Part shown: positions 18,549 through 26,546 of the stretch, piece after piece
Layout: each line of letters begins with the position of its first letter
Position numbering within the stretch: the stretch's first letter is position 1
Assembly (NCBI GenBank): GCA_964482435.1
Contig: CAYZXL010000017.1
Location: 12,769-76,768, forward strand
Length of the DNA stretch: 64,000 bases
Direction of reading: 5' to 3'
DNA from: CAYZXL01 sp964482435
Lineage (GTDB): Bacteria; Auribacterota; JABMQX01
The notes under the pieces: model-generated
Databases searched by the model: none
Seen by the model: the letters and a program-made list of their open reading frames with translations, nothing else
What the model was told of the DNA's origin: nothing
Translations under genes and position numbers: made by a program

Positions 18549-19682
18549 ATGCCGAAGAGAATTCTTATCACTGGAGGAGCTGGCTTCATCGGGAGCCACA
18601 CAGCCGACCGGTTGATCGAGCGAGGCTACGAGGTTGTTATTTATGACAATCTGGATCCGCAGGTTCATGATTCCATTCCGGATTACCTGCATCCGGACGC
18701 GGAGTTCATCGAGGGCGATGTAAGGGACCGAAATCGCTTGCATCGTGTCCTGAGGGGGGTGGATGCGGTATGTCATCTGGCAGCGGCCGTCGGCATCGGT
18801 CAATCCATGTACGACATAGAGAAATATGTGGATGTAAACATTGGAGGTACGGCGGTACTCTTGGACTTGCTGGTGAAAGAACCCGATGTCCGGGTGGAGA
18901 AAGTTGTCATCGCAAGCAGCATGAGCATTTACGGGGAAGGGGAGTACGACTGTCCTGAGTGCGGAGTCGCCAGGCACCCCCGTGTTCGCTGCCGAGAGGA
19001 GATAAGGAAAGGCGGCTGGGAACTCCACTGTGTTGTGTGCGCCCATAGACTGCAGCCCAGACCGACACGAGAAACCAGCTCGCTGAACGCGAACAGCATC
19101 TACGCCATCACCAAAAGAGTGCAGGAAGAGATGACGACGATGGTCGGCCGCGCCTACGGCATCCCGGTTGTTGGGCTTCGCTATTTCAATACCTACGGGC
19201 AGAGGCAGAGCCTCAGGAACCCCTACACGGGCGTCTGCGCCATTTTCAGCGGCCGAATCAAAACTGGTAATCCACCGATTCTGTATGAGGATGGATTACA
19301 GACCCGCGATTTCATTCACGTGCGAGATGTCGCAAGGGCGAACCAACTGGCCATCGAAAGCGCGGCGGCGGACGGGCAGGTGCTTAACGTCGGGACCGGC
19401 AGAGTCACAACTGTCAAGGAAATCGCTCAGGCACTCATTCACCTGTATGGGAAAGAACGGGAGCTCACACCACGAATCGCTAATCAGTTTCGTGAGGGGG
19501 ACATTCGGCACTGCTGTGCGGACATTTCGGAGATTCAACGAGTCCTGGGGTTTTCTCCAGAGGTTCCCCTCAGTGAGGGGCTGCAGGACCTTGTGAACTG
19601 GGGACGAACTCAGCAGGCCGCCGACTGCTTTGACCAGGCGCAAGCCGAACTCGACCGATTCGGTCTCGTCCACTCGCAATGA
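18549..19682 (+). CDS. NAD-dependent sugar epimerase, dTDP-L-rhamnose 4-epimerase-like
   Basis: 377 aa extended SDR. The Rossmann motif GGAGFIGSH is at residues 9-17, the active-site S-I-Y after a VVIASS strand, and YAITK (Y185, K189) is the catalytic pair. An insertion at about residues 132-168 carries two CxxC pairs (CPEC and CVVC), a probable zinc-binding knuckle. As I recall, this insertion marks the dTDP-L-rhamnose 4-epimerase subgroup, which makes dTDP-6-deoxy-L-talose, rather than plain GalE. GGAAGA stands four bases before ATG. The preceding 253 bases (18296-18548) hold no gene. The stop overlaps the next start. Confidence 0.82.
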   Translation: MPKRILITGGAGFIGSHTADRLIERGYEVVIYDNLDPQVHDSIPDYLHPDAEFIEGDVRDRNRLHRVLRGVDAVCHLAAAVGIGQSMYDIEKYVDVNIGGTAVLLDLLVKEPDVRVEKVVIASSMSIYGEGEYDCPECGVARHPRVRCREEIRKGGWELHCVVCAHRLQPRPTRETSSLNANSIYAITKRVQEEMTTMVGRAYGIPVVGLRYFNTYGQRQSLRNPYTGVCAIFSGRIKTGNPPILYEDGLQTRDFIHVRDVARANQLAIESAAADGQVLNVGTGRVTTVKEIAQALIHLYGKERELTPRIANQFREGDIRHCCADISEIQRVLGFSPEVPLSEGLQDLVNWGRTQQAADCFDQAQAELDRFGLVHSQ

Positions 19683-20812
19683 AAACAATTTCCATTCTCA
19701 GTTACGACCTTTCAGACAACTGTCTGGTGAGAACCTACCCCATCGCGAAAGTCCTTCAGCGCCGTTACAGGGTGGAGGTCGTTGGCCCGGTTTTTGGTGA
19801 TAGCATTTTCGTCCCGTACAGAGATGAGTTTGTGTACAAACCTCTGTATCTGCCGCGGGACGGCTCGCGACTTCAGAGGTTGGCGCGTGGCTTCACCGGG
19901 CTTGCATGGTTGCTGGATAGGGTGGCGGGTGATGTCATTTATGCCTTTAAGCCCCGGGTTACCAGCCTTGGAATCGGCTTGTTGGCGAGATGCAAAAAGA
20001 AGGTTCCGCTTCTTCTCGACATTGAGGACTGGGAGGCCGAATCGTTCTATTATTCCCCTTTCCGGTCAAAAGTTGTGGCACTGGCGGGACTCCATGACCC
20101 GAACAATATCTTCTACAATTACTTTATCGAACACCTAACGAGCCTGGCCGACGGAATCACGGTCGTTTCGACGTACCTGCAGCGCCGGTTCGGAGGGGTG
20201 CGATTGGTACATGGAGCGGACTGCTACACTTTCGATCCCGCGAAATATCAGGATGGACGCCTTCCCAAAGAGAGAGACGGGAGCTTTGTAATCCTTTTCG
20301 CGGGAACGCCAAGGCCCCACAAAGGATTGGAAGAACTCACACAGGCTCTGAGGATCATTTCATCTCCCCGTCTCTGTTTGGTGGTTGTTGGCCACCAGAC
20401 AGAGTACTTGCGGCGCTTATCACAGAAGTACAGCCGATACATGAGGTGTACTGGGCCGCTGCCCCATTGCGAAATGCCCCGCTTGTTGAGCCGCGCGAAC
20501 CTCGTTGTACTGCCGCAGCGAGATGTGCCGGTCACACAGGCTCAGGTCCCCGGCAAGATATTCGAAGCCATGGCCATGGCGAAACCAATCATCGCGACGG
20601 AGGTTTCTGATATCCCTGAGATCCTGGATAACTGCGGCTGGCTCGTCGAACCTGAAAGCCCGGAGGCGTTGGCAGAGACCATCAGGTACGTGATGGAGCA
20701 TCCGGAGGAAGCAGCGGCGATGGGGGAGCGGGCACGACAACGATGCATCGAGAAATACAGTTGGGATGCCATGGAGCGGATCCTGTTCCCTCTCTTCGAG
20801 AGGTTCCTGTGA
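19679..20812 (+). CDS. Glycosyltransferase family 4 (GT-B fold)
   Basis: 377 aa, started by ATGA overlap with the epimerase. The N-terminal half reads like a GT4 acceptor domain (ILSYDLSDN; DIEDWE). The donor domain has FAGTPRPHKGLEEL near residue 202 and the VPGKIFEAMAMAKPIIAT segment near residue 290. In that segment the usual E-x7-E is reduced, with glutamine/proline-rich sequence before the second Glu. It would transfer a sugar from a nucleotide-sugar donor to the lipid-linked oligosaccharide at the inner membrane. Donor and linkage cannot be read from sequence. Confidence 0.85.
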   Translation: MKTISILSYDLSDNCLVRTYPIAKVLQRRYRVEVVGPVFGDSIFVPYRDEFVYKPLYLPRDGSRLQRLARGFTGLAWLLDRVAGDVIYAFKPRVTSLGIGLLARCKKKVPLLLDIEDWEAESFYYSPFRSKVVALAGLHDPNNIFYNYFIEHLTSLADGITVVSTYLQRRFGGVRLVHGADCYTFDPAKYQDGRLPKERDGSFVILFAGTPRPHKGLEELTQALRIISSPRLCLVVVGHQTEYLRRLSQKYSRYMRCTGPLPHCEMPRLLSRANLVVLPQRDVPVTQAQVPGKIFEAMAMAKPIIATEVSDIPEILDNCGWLVEPESPEALAETIRYVMEHPEEAAAMGERARQRCIEKYSWDAMERILFPLFERFL

Positions 20813-21203
20813 TTCGCCGAACACAGTCAGACAAGGGGTACCCGCTGCGCCCAGCGTCGTACCCCCTTCGCAAAACCGGAGTTCCCCCTCGGGGCAAGCC
20901 TCTGACGCTCTGTGAATATACTCCCTGTTGTTCCTGGCGGTAGCGAGAAGGACAGATTTCATTCCCACGCACTCTCCGCACTTCTCGGGTCTATTCTGAG
21001 CTTTTTGGCAAACGGAGTCGCAACGAAAGCAACGCAGGGAGCAGGAAAATACGCGGCCATGCTCCCGAAAGGTGGGTGCCGCGTGTCCACGGTCGGGTTA
21101 ACTGAGGTTCAGATAAAGCCGAGCCGTCACGATGTATCGGAAGTTGAGAAGGTTGCTGTCGAGGAATTCTCTGGCTTGACAGAAGAAAAAACGGAGGCAG
21201 ATC
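20813..21203. other. Intergenic region with strong hairpin
   Basis: 391 bases without a convincing gene inside an otherwise tightly packed operon. A hairpin at 20835-20865 pairs GGGGTAC with GTACCCC, plus an inner CGCTG/CAGCG stem with loop CGCC. No T-run follows, so a classical terminator is not supported; an attenuator, processing site or degenerate repeat is possible. GGAGG at 21193-21197 is the ribosome site of the next gene. Confidence 0.5.
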
Positions 21204-21893
21204 GTGGCGCTTTGCATGGTTGATGAATGCAGCTATTCCTCCGGAAGATACAGAAGACGCTGGCGTGTTGTGATAGTGACTACGGTTCCTTTATCTTTCA
21301 TCTTCTTCAGCGGTCTGTTCCAGTTTCTGCGGGAGCGCGGATATGAGGTACACGGGGTATGCTCTCCGGGCAAAATGATAAAAGAAGTGGCGTCCTCCGA
21401 GGGGATTGTGATGCATCCGGTGTCCATGTCACGTTCCATTACCCCGCTGAGTGACCTTTTGACGCTGGGGCGGCTGGTGAAGCTGTTCATCTATCTGCGA
21501 CCGGACATCGTTCACTCGCATACGCCGAAGGGTGGGCTGCTTGGCACACTCAGCGCCTGTATCGCGGGGGTTCCAGTCCGGTGCTATACGCTGCATGGGT
21601 TGCCCATGATGACTGGAGGGGCGGTGAAGCGGCAACTCCTCAAGTGGAGTGAAACCCTGGCGTGTGCCTGCGCGCACCGCGTGTTTTGCGTGAGCGAGTC
21701 GATCAGAAAGGTGAGCATCCGACTCGGGATCTGCCCGAAGGACAAAATTCAGGTTTTCTGCAATGGGAGCAGCAATGGTGTGGACGGACGCACGTTTCAG
21801 CGCACTGGGCTCGTACAGAAGTGGGCGCGCGAATTGCGCGCCAACATAAACATCCCCAAGGACGCGCTCGTCATGGGCTTTGTCGGGCGACTA
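21204..21893 (+). pseudogene. 5' half of GT4-PglC fusion gene, split by IS630 element
   Basis: GTG 21204, six bases after GGAGG, opens 230 codons of a GT4 N-terminal domain: VVIVTTVPLSF, SPGKMIKEVA, RPDIVHSHTPKGGLLG and LHGLPMM. It ends at CTA 21891-21893 in FVGRL, where the insertion element begins. In the element the frame stops within a few codons. Deleting 21894-22993 joins FVGRL directly to VRDKGIWEL of the downstream piece in the same frame, exactly the conserved GT4 motif. The reconstructed product would be about 676 aa. As it stands the N-terminal half alone cannot bind donor sugar and is presumably non-functional. Confidence 0.9.
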
Positions 21894-21913
21894 TTGACGA
21901 TTGTGTAGCGAAC
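21894..21913 (+). repeat. Left terminal inverted repeat of the IS630 element
   Basis: TTGACGATTGTGTAGCGAAC, matching the right end in 15 of 20 positions, preceded by the target TA at 21892-21893. Confidence 0.85.
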
Positions 21914-21927
21914 GGAAGGGGCCTCTG

Positions 21928-22945
21928 TCATGGTGGGAGCCCCGCCAGGTCAAAGAAGGAACGGAGAAGCCCGGACTGGCCCCGGGTGCTGCTCATGGAG
22001 GACCGGACCAGCAAGTGCAGCTCTTCCAGGTCGTCGGGAGCAAGGTTCGGCAGGTCGGCGTACTTGGTATGGTTCCATACCTGCTCCGTAGGGTTGAGCT
22101 GGGGGGCGTAAGCGGGCAACTCCTCCAGATGGATTTTGTCACCGTGACGCTGCAGGTAGTTCCCAACAACGGCTGCCCTGTGGACATTCCCTCGGTCGAG
22201 GATCACGACGATCTTGCGCCGCAGACTCCTTCGGAGCGACCGCAGGAATCTCACGACGTCCTCTCCGCGGATGTTGCGATTCTGAATCCGCCAGTACAGG
22301 CCAAGACGACGCCTGCGAGGCGCCAGGCTAATGGCGCTGATGACCGACAAGCGGTCGTGGCGCTCCCACTGACGCTGGATAGGTGTTTTACCTTTCGGGG
22401 CCCAAGTTCGCCGCACTGTGGGCTGCAACATGAAGCCGCTCTCGTCGAGAAAGACAATGCTACGTCCTTCTCCTCGCGCGTTTTTTTATATGGGGCCACC
22501 CCTCTTTGCGCCAGCGTTCAATCTCCTTCTCATTCCTTTCCCTCGCGCGCCGCTCGGGCTTTTGACAGCTCCACCCACAGGAATGCAGCAACCTCCACAC
22601 GTGCGCCGGGTGGTACCGCACGCCAAAATGCCGCTCGATCACCTCGGCCACTCGGGGTAGGGTCCACAGATCGTTGTGATACCCGTGGGCTTTTGGACCT
22701 TGCTTCAGCAGCTCAAGCAACTGCTCCTTCTGCTCGGCCGACAGACGCGGGCGCGGCCCCGGATGCGGTTTCGCCGCCAACCCCTCCACCCCGCTTTTCT
22801 CTACCACCTCCTTCCAGCGGGTCACTGAAGACGGCGAACACCCAATCAGCCGGGCCACTTCTCCACCGCGAAGACCTTTCTGGAGAAGCGATACCGCCCA
22901 TCGTCGCCGAGCCTCCAACACCTCGGCACTCCCTTTGGGTCTCAT
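21928..22945 (-). CDS. IS630-family transposase, two frames joined by +1 frameshift
   Basis: Frame A (22945-22460, 161 aa) is the DNA-binding half. It has a helix-turn-helix (GEVARLIGCSPSSVTRWK), a glycine/proline-rich linker and a second HTH of the winged type (VAEVIERHFGVRYHPAHVWRLL). Frame B (to 21928) is the DDE catalytic core: VFLDESGF, VVILDRGNVHR and LPAYAPQLNPTEQVWN, with both Asp and the Glu kept. The frames meet at an A7 run (22481-22487 on the complement), where a one-base forward shift converts IKK into the continuous IKKARGEGRSIVFLDESG. It could be programmed slippage or an inactivating indel; the intact catalytic residues and ends favour slippage. Confidence 0.88.
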
Positions 22946-22971
22946 ACAAGCGACAATTATACAAGGATTTC

Positions 22972-22991
22972 ATTGGCTGTACAAGCGTCAA
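22972..22991 (-). repeat. Right terminal inverted repeat of the IS630 element
   Basis: Read on the minus strand it is TTGACGCTTGTACAGCCAAT. It is followed on the plus strand by the second target TA at 22992-22993. Confidence 0.85.
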
Positions 22992-24334
22992 TAGTTCGAG
23001 ACAAAGGCATTTGGGAACTGGTTTCGTCGTGGAGAATCCTCCGAAGGGAATTCCAGAACCTTCATCTGTTGGTTATCGGTTCAGCCGAAGCGCAGGACCC
23101 GCTCTCTCCAGAGATCCTCGACCTCCTGAGGAAGGATGAGAGAATCCATCGTGTGGAGTGGGTGCCGAAGGAGAAGATGCCGGGATACTACGCGGCCATG
23201 AACATCGTCGTTCTTCCGTCCTACAGGGAGGGATTCCCAAACGTGCTCCTTGAGGCAGCGGCGATGGCTTTGCCGGTTGCCGCAACCCGAATTCCGGGGT
23301 GCTTGGACGCCGTAGTTGACGGCTTGACCGGGATTCTTGTCCCCCCGAGAGATGCTGCCGGGCTGGCGCATGCAGTCCACCGGCTGCTTGAAGACCCCGG
23401 ACTACGCTGGCGGATGGGAGAAGCCGGGCGGCAACGTGCCTTGCAGGATTTCCGTCCGGAGCCGATATGGCTGGCGTTGTGCCAGGAGTACTGGAGTCTC
23501 CTGCGCCGCAAGTGTTCCCGCGCTTCCCTTCGCAGACTACTGGATCGCGAGTATCAGGTTGCTCGCTCGTGGGACGTGCCGTGGACTCGGTTTTCTTCTT
23601 TGGGCAAAGGGCTGCAAGCAAGGCCTGGGCGGGAGATGGAGTTGCTGAAAAGGGCTGTGGATTTCTCCGTCGCTCTTGTCGGGATAGCGGGGGTGCTGCC
23701 CTTGTTTCTTCTCGTCGCGCTATTAATCCGACTCACCATGGGGGGGCCCATATTCTATGTGAGCGAGCGCCCGGGCATTGAGGGGCGGGTCTTTCCGCTA
23801 TACAAGTTTCGCACGATGCGATACGAATGCAGCCCCCACGGGGAGCTTCCGCCGGATTCTGAACGGCTCACGGCGCTCGGGCGGTTCATTCGGCGATGGA
23901 GCCTTGATGAGCTTCCGCAGTTGTGGAATGTCCTGAAGGGGGATATGAGCTTCGTAGGCCCGCGTCCCCTGCTGGTGGAATACCTTGGCATGTACACCAC
24001 CAGACAGGCCCGCCGGCACGAAGTCCGTCCCGGTATCACCGGCTGGGCACAGGTGAACGGACGCAACGCGCTGACTTGGGAACAGAAGTTCGACCTTGAT
24101 GTGTGGTATGTAGACCATAGGTCGTTCTTGTTGGACCTTAAGATTCTTCTCAACACACTGCCGGCGGCTCTCCGAAGAGAATGGATATGGGCGAGAGGTG
24201 AGACGAATGAGCCGTTTCTGGGGAGTGCGCCCGACAGAACAAAGAGAGCACAGGGAGGGCGAGGCCCCATTCCCCTCGGGGAGCGGGCAAGTCTCACCCG
24301 AACCGACATGGTTGAGCAGCCATGCAAAAGCTGA
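22973..24334 (+). CDS. 3' part of split gene: GT4 donor domain fused to PglC-type sugar phosphotransferase
   Basis: The native part starts at GTT 22994; the codons from ATG 22973 come from the IS end. Residues about 10-190 are the GT4 donor domain (VIGSAEAQD, PSYREGFPNVLLEAAAM with the E-x7-E motif). Residues about 222-420 are a bacterial sugar transferase: one membrane helix (GIAGVLPLFLLVALLI), then YKFRTMR, RRWSLDELPQLWNVLKGDMSFVGPRP and RPGITGWAQVNGRN. This is the PglC/WcaJ catalytic core with its Asp-Glu pair, which loads a sugar-1-phosphate on undecaprenyl phosphate. ATG 23636 could start a stand-alone 232-aa phosphotransferase. The last about 40 residues are unconserved and overlap the next gene by 13 bases. 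Confidence 0.87.
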   Translation: MAVQASIVRDKGIWELVSSWRILRREFQNLHLLVIGSAEAQDPLSPEILDLLRKDERIHRVEWVPKEKMPGYYAAMNIVVLPSYREGFPNVLLEAAAMALPVAATRIPGCLDAVVDGLTGILVPPRDAAGLAHAVHRLLEDPGLRWRMGEAGRQRALQDFRPEPIWLALCQEYWSLLRRKCSRASLRRLLDREYQVARSWDVPWTRFSSLGKGLQARPGREMELLKRAVDFSVALVGIAGVLPLFLLVALLIRLTMGGPIFYVSERPGIEGRVFPLYKFRTMRYECSPHGELPPDSERLTALGRFIRRWSLDELPQLWNVLKGDMSFVGPRPLLVEYLGMYTTRQARRHEVRPGITGWAQVNGRNALTWEQKFDLDVWYVDHRSFLLDLKILLNTLPAALRREWIWARGETNEPFLGSAPDRTKRAQGGRGPIPLGERASLTRTDMVEQPCKS

Positions 24335-24969
24335 TGATTTACGGAGCAGGGGGACACGCCAGAGTCATCGTCGATATGGTTCATAAGTGCCGTAAGTACC
24401 ATATCGTGGGGCTGATTGACGATAACTCGCACAAGCAAGGGCAAAGGTCACTCGGTGAAGAAGTGAAAGGAACCTTCGCGGAGCTGTCGCGTCTGCACCT
24501 GGGGGTTAACGCATTCGTTATAGGTATCGGCGATAACAAAAAAAGGTTCGGCGTCTGGGAAAGGCTCAGGGAGCTTGGCGTGGAGTATGTCAGTGTGGTT
24601 CACCCTTCCGTGAGCGTAGGCGAGGAGGTGACTATCGGGGAAGGCACGGTTGTGATGGCAGGGGTTATTATCAACTGTTGCTCGTGTGTCGGCGTTCATT
24701 GCATTGTGAACACCGCAAGCTCGATAGACCACGACTGTCGCGTGGGAGATTTCGCGCACATTGGACCGGGGGCCGTGCTGTGCGGCGGTGTTCAAGTGGG
24801 CGATTTCTCGCTGGTGGGAGCCGGCGCAAGGGTCCTTCCAGGAGTTAAGATTGGCCGCGAGGTGACAATAGGGAGCGGGGCTGTCGTCACTCGGGACGTG
24901 CCTGACGGGGAGTGTGTTGTGGGTGTGCCGGCAAAGCCGCTGCGCACGGCCGCTGAGGCGACCCGGTGA
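24322..24969 (+). CDS. PglD/NeuD-family sugar O- or N-acetyltransferase
   Basis: 215 aa. The N-terminal Rossmann-like nucleotide-sugar site is MIYGAGGHARVIVD. From about residue 90 to 205 it has a left-handed beta-helix of hexapeptide repeats (VSVGEEVTIGEGTVVMAG; VGDFAHIGPGAVLCGG). The catalytic His is in the SIDHDC segment near residue 137, and it ends with the family tail GVPAKPL. PglD acetylates UDP-4-amino sugars with acetyl-CoA. It directly follows the PglC-like domain and precedes the DegT fragment, which suggests a bacillosamine-like precursor route. Its start lies 13 bases inside the preceding frame. Confidence 0.87.
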   Translation: MQKLMIYGAGGHARVIVDMVHKCRKYHIVGLIDDNSHKQGQRSLGEEVKGTFAELSRLHLGVNAFVIGIGDNKKRFGVWERLRELGVEYVSVVHPSVSVGEEVTIGEGTVVMAGVIINCCSCVGVHCIVNTASSIDHDCRVGDFAHIGPGAVLCGGVQVGDFSLVGAGARVLPGVKIGREVTIGSGAVVTRDVPDGECVVGVPAKPLRTAAEATR

Positions 24970-25166
24970 TGTTTCGGGGCATAGAGGTTTTCCCCGGCAA
25001 ACAAACCTGTTGCGCAGTGCAAATGCGGCCTGTGCAGGAGGAGAGTGAGGAATGCGATTTGAACGTCGCCACTTGTTGCTGAGTGGAGGTTCACAACCGT
25101 ATCCGCACAGGAGGCCCTGCGAACTCATCCGATGGCTCTGAACAGCCTGAAATAGGAGTGGTAGCT

Positions 25167-25603
25167 ATGAGCAGCACGCCGGCGAAGGTCAGGATATTCT
25201 GGCCTCGCCTTGGGGAACAGAAAAGGTTCCAGGAAAGCCTGAAGCAAATCTGGGACTCCCGTACAATCACGTCCGGTCCATTCGGCGAGCAGCTCGAGCA
25301 CCAGGCGAAGGAATATCTTGGAGTCAAACATGTTGTTGCTGTCGCGAGCTGCACGTCCGGGTTGATGCTCTGCATGAAGGCGCTGCGTATGGAGGGGGAA
25401 GTGATCTTGCCCAGCTACACGTTTGCCGCCACAGCGCATGCAGCCGTCTGGGCAGGACTGCGGCCGGTCTTCGTAGATTGCGAACCGAAGACATGGACAA
25501 TAGACCCCTCGAAAGCTGAAGAGGCGATAACTTCCTCAACCGGCGGGATACTTGCCGTCTCCGTTTTCGGGGTGCCCCCGCCCTATCATGAATTGGAGCG
25601 ATT
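25167..25603 (+). pseudogene. N-terminal fragment of DegT/DnrJ/EryC1 aminotransferase
   Basis: ATG 25167 after AGGAG starts a clear PLP-dependent sugar aminotransferase: SGPFGEQLEHQAKEYLGVKH, VASCTSGLMLCMKAL, VILPSYTFAATAHAAVWAGL and VFVDCEPKTWTIDP. Homology runs to VPPPYHELERLS (about 25600), residue about 145 of an expected 370-400. The frame then enters unrelated sequence and stops at 25640. The PLP-binding lysine and the whole C-terminal domain are missing, so it cannot be active. The break coincides with the start of an alcohol dehydrogenase fragment in another frame, showing a deletion or recombination joint near 25595-25610. Confidence 0.85.
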
Positions 25604-26125
25604 GTCAATCCGAGCAGCATCGAGCACCGAACCCGAATGATGGAAGCCAGCCTCTTGTCTGGCCTGGCCATCCAAACGACCCGGACCGCCCTCGCTCATT
25701 CGATGTCCTATCCCTTGACACTGTCTTTCGGCATTCCCCACGGACTGGCTTGTGGGTTCACGCTGCCGGCAGTTCTTGAGTTCAACGCGCAGGCCGATGA
25801 TGGACGCCTCGCTCAGCTCGCCAAGGCCATGGGATTCCACTCCGTCTTGCTTCTCCGGGATGCTCTCCAGGAACTGCTCGTGGAGACCGGGACGGAGACA
25901 CTTCTGAAGAGATATGTTTCCTGGATTGACGATTTAGCCAGGCTTGCTCCTCAGATGCTTCATCGAGGCCGCGCCGACAACAACCTTCGGCCGGCGAACT
26001 TGCACGATGTGAGACAAATTCTTGCCGCCGCGGGCGCGGCGTTACATCTGAATCCCGCGCCGAGAGAAGTTCAAAATAGCGAGGCGACCGAACTCAGCCT
26101 CCCTGGACGCTCTTCTGCCACATAG
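25604..26125 (+). pseudogene. C-terminal fragment of iron-containing alcohol dehydrogenase
   Basis: In the frame of 25637, homology starts at about 25604 (NPSSIEHRTRMMEASLLSG) and continues TRTALAHSMSYPLT and GIPHGLACGFTLPAVLEFN. Those are the metal-binding His segments of group III Fe-dependent alcohol dehydrogenases. It runs to about VRQILAAA, where the family normally ends; the last about 25 codons are unconserved. The N-terminal NAD-binding half is absent. Of the family, the sequence most resembles the phosphonoacetaldehyde reductase-like subgroup as I remember it; that assignment needs a search. An internal ATG at 25637 exists but there is no credible ribosome site or complete domain. 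Confidence 0.8.
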
Positions 26126-26546
26126 GGAAAGTTCATCCGGGCGGCTCCGTACGCTGAGGAAAATCCTCTGCAGGAGACGGTCGAGTGATCCTGGCTTCGG
26201 TTTTGCCTCGGGTGACCTGGCGGGCCCAAGATAGGTGGGTTGTCCGTCGCGGGGGTGCCCCCGCAGAGCGCTTCTGTGCGGCGGGTCGGCTCCGAGAACG
26301 AAACCGATGAGCCATCCACGAACACTCGTTCAGAAGGTCCGGGCGCGTTGCCAGACAAGAGTGCCTCTTTGCTCTTTGAACAGCTCAGTGATTCCCTTTC
26401 CCGACAGAGCCTCGCCGTCCTACCGCACCGCCCGGAGCGGCTGTGATCGGCTCCGGTTCCGCAAAACAGCTCGAGCGTATGAAAATGTGCGTGGCGTCGT
26501 ATCACGCTGCAGGGATGGGGAGGCCTCAAGGTATCAAGCGTGGCAG
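26126..26546. other. Intergenic stretch downstream of the deletion scar
   Basis: 421 bases without a recognisable gene. The frame of the next gene is open through part of it, but the translation is arginine/serine-rich and unlike a membrane protein. A compact GC hairpin is at 26249-26264 (GCGGGGG/CCCCCGC) without a T-run. Confidence 0.5.

Larger units (their letters stand above)
21894..22991 (-). mobile_element. IS630-family insertion sequence (1,098 bp)
   Basis: The element is bounded by imperfect 20-bp terminal inverted repeats, TTGACGATTGTGTAGCGAAC at the left and TTGACGCTTGTACAGCCAAT read inward from the right (15 of 20 match). It is flanked by TA on both sides (21892-21893 and 22992-22993), the target duplication expected for IS630/Tc1-mariner elements. 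It encodes one transposase in two frames on the minus strand. A subterminal copy of the end sequence (TACAAGCGACAA at 22945-22956 against TACAAGCGTCAA at 22980-22991) may be a second transposase-binding site. It lies against the direction of the operon. Confidence 0.93.
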
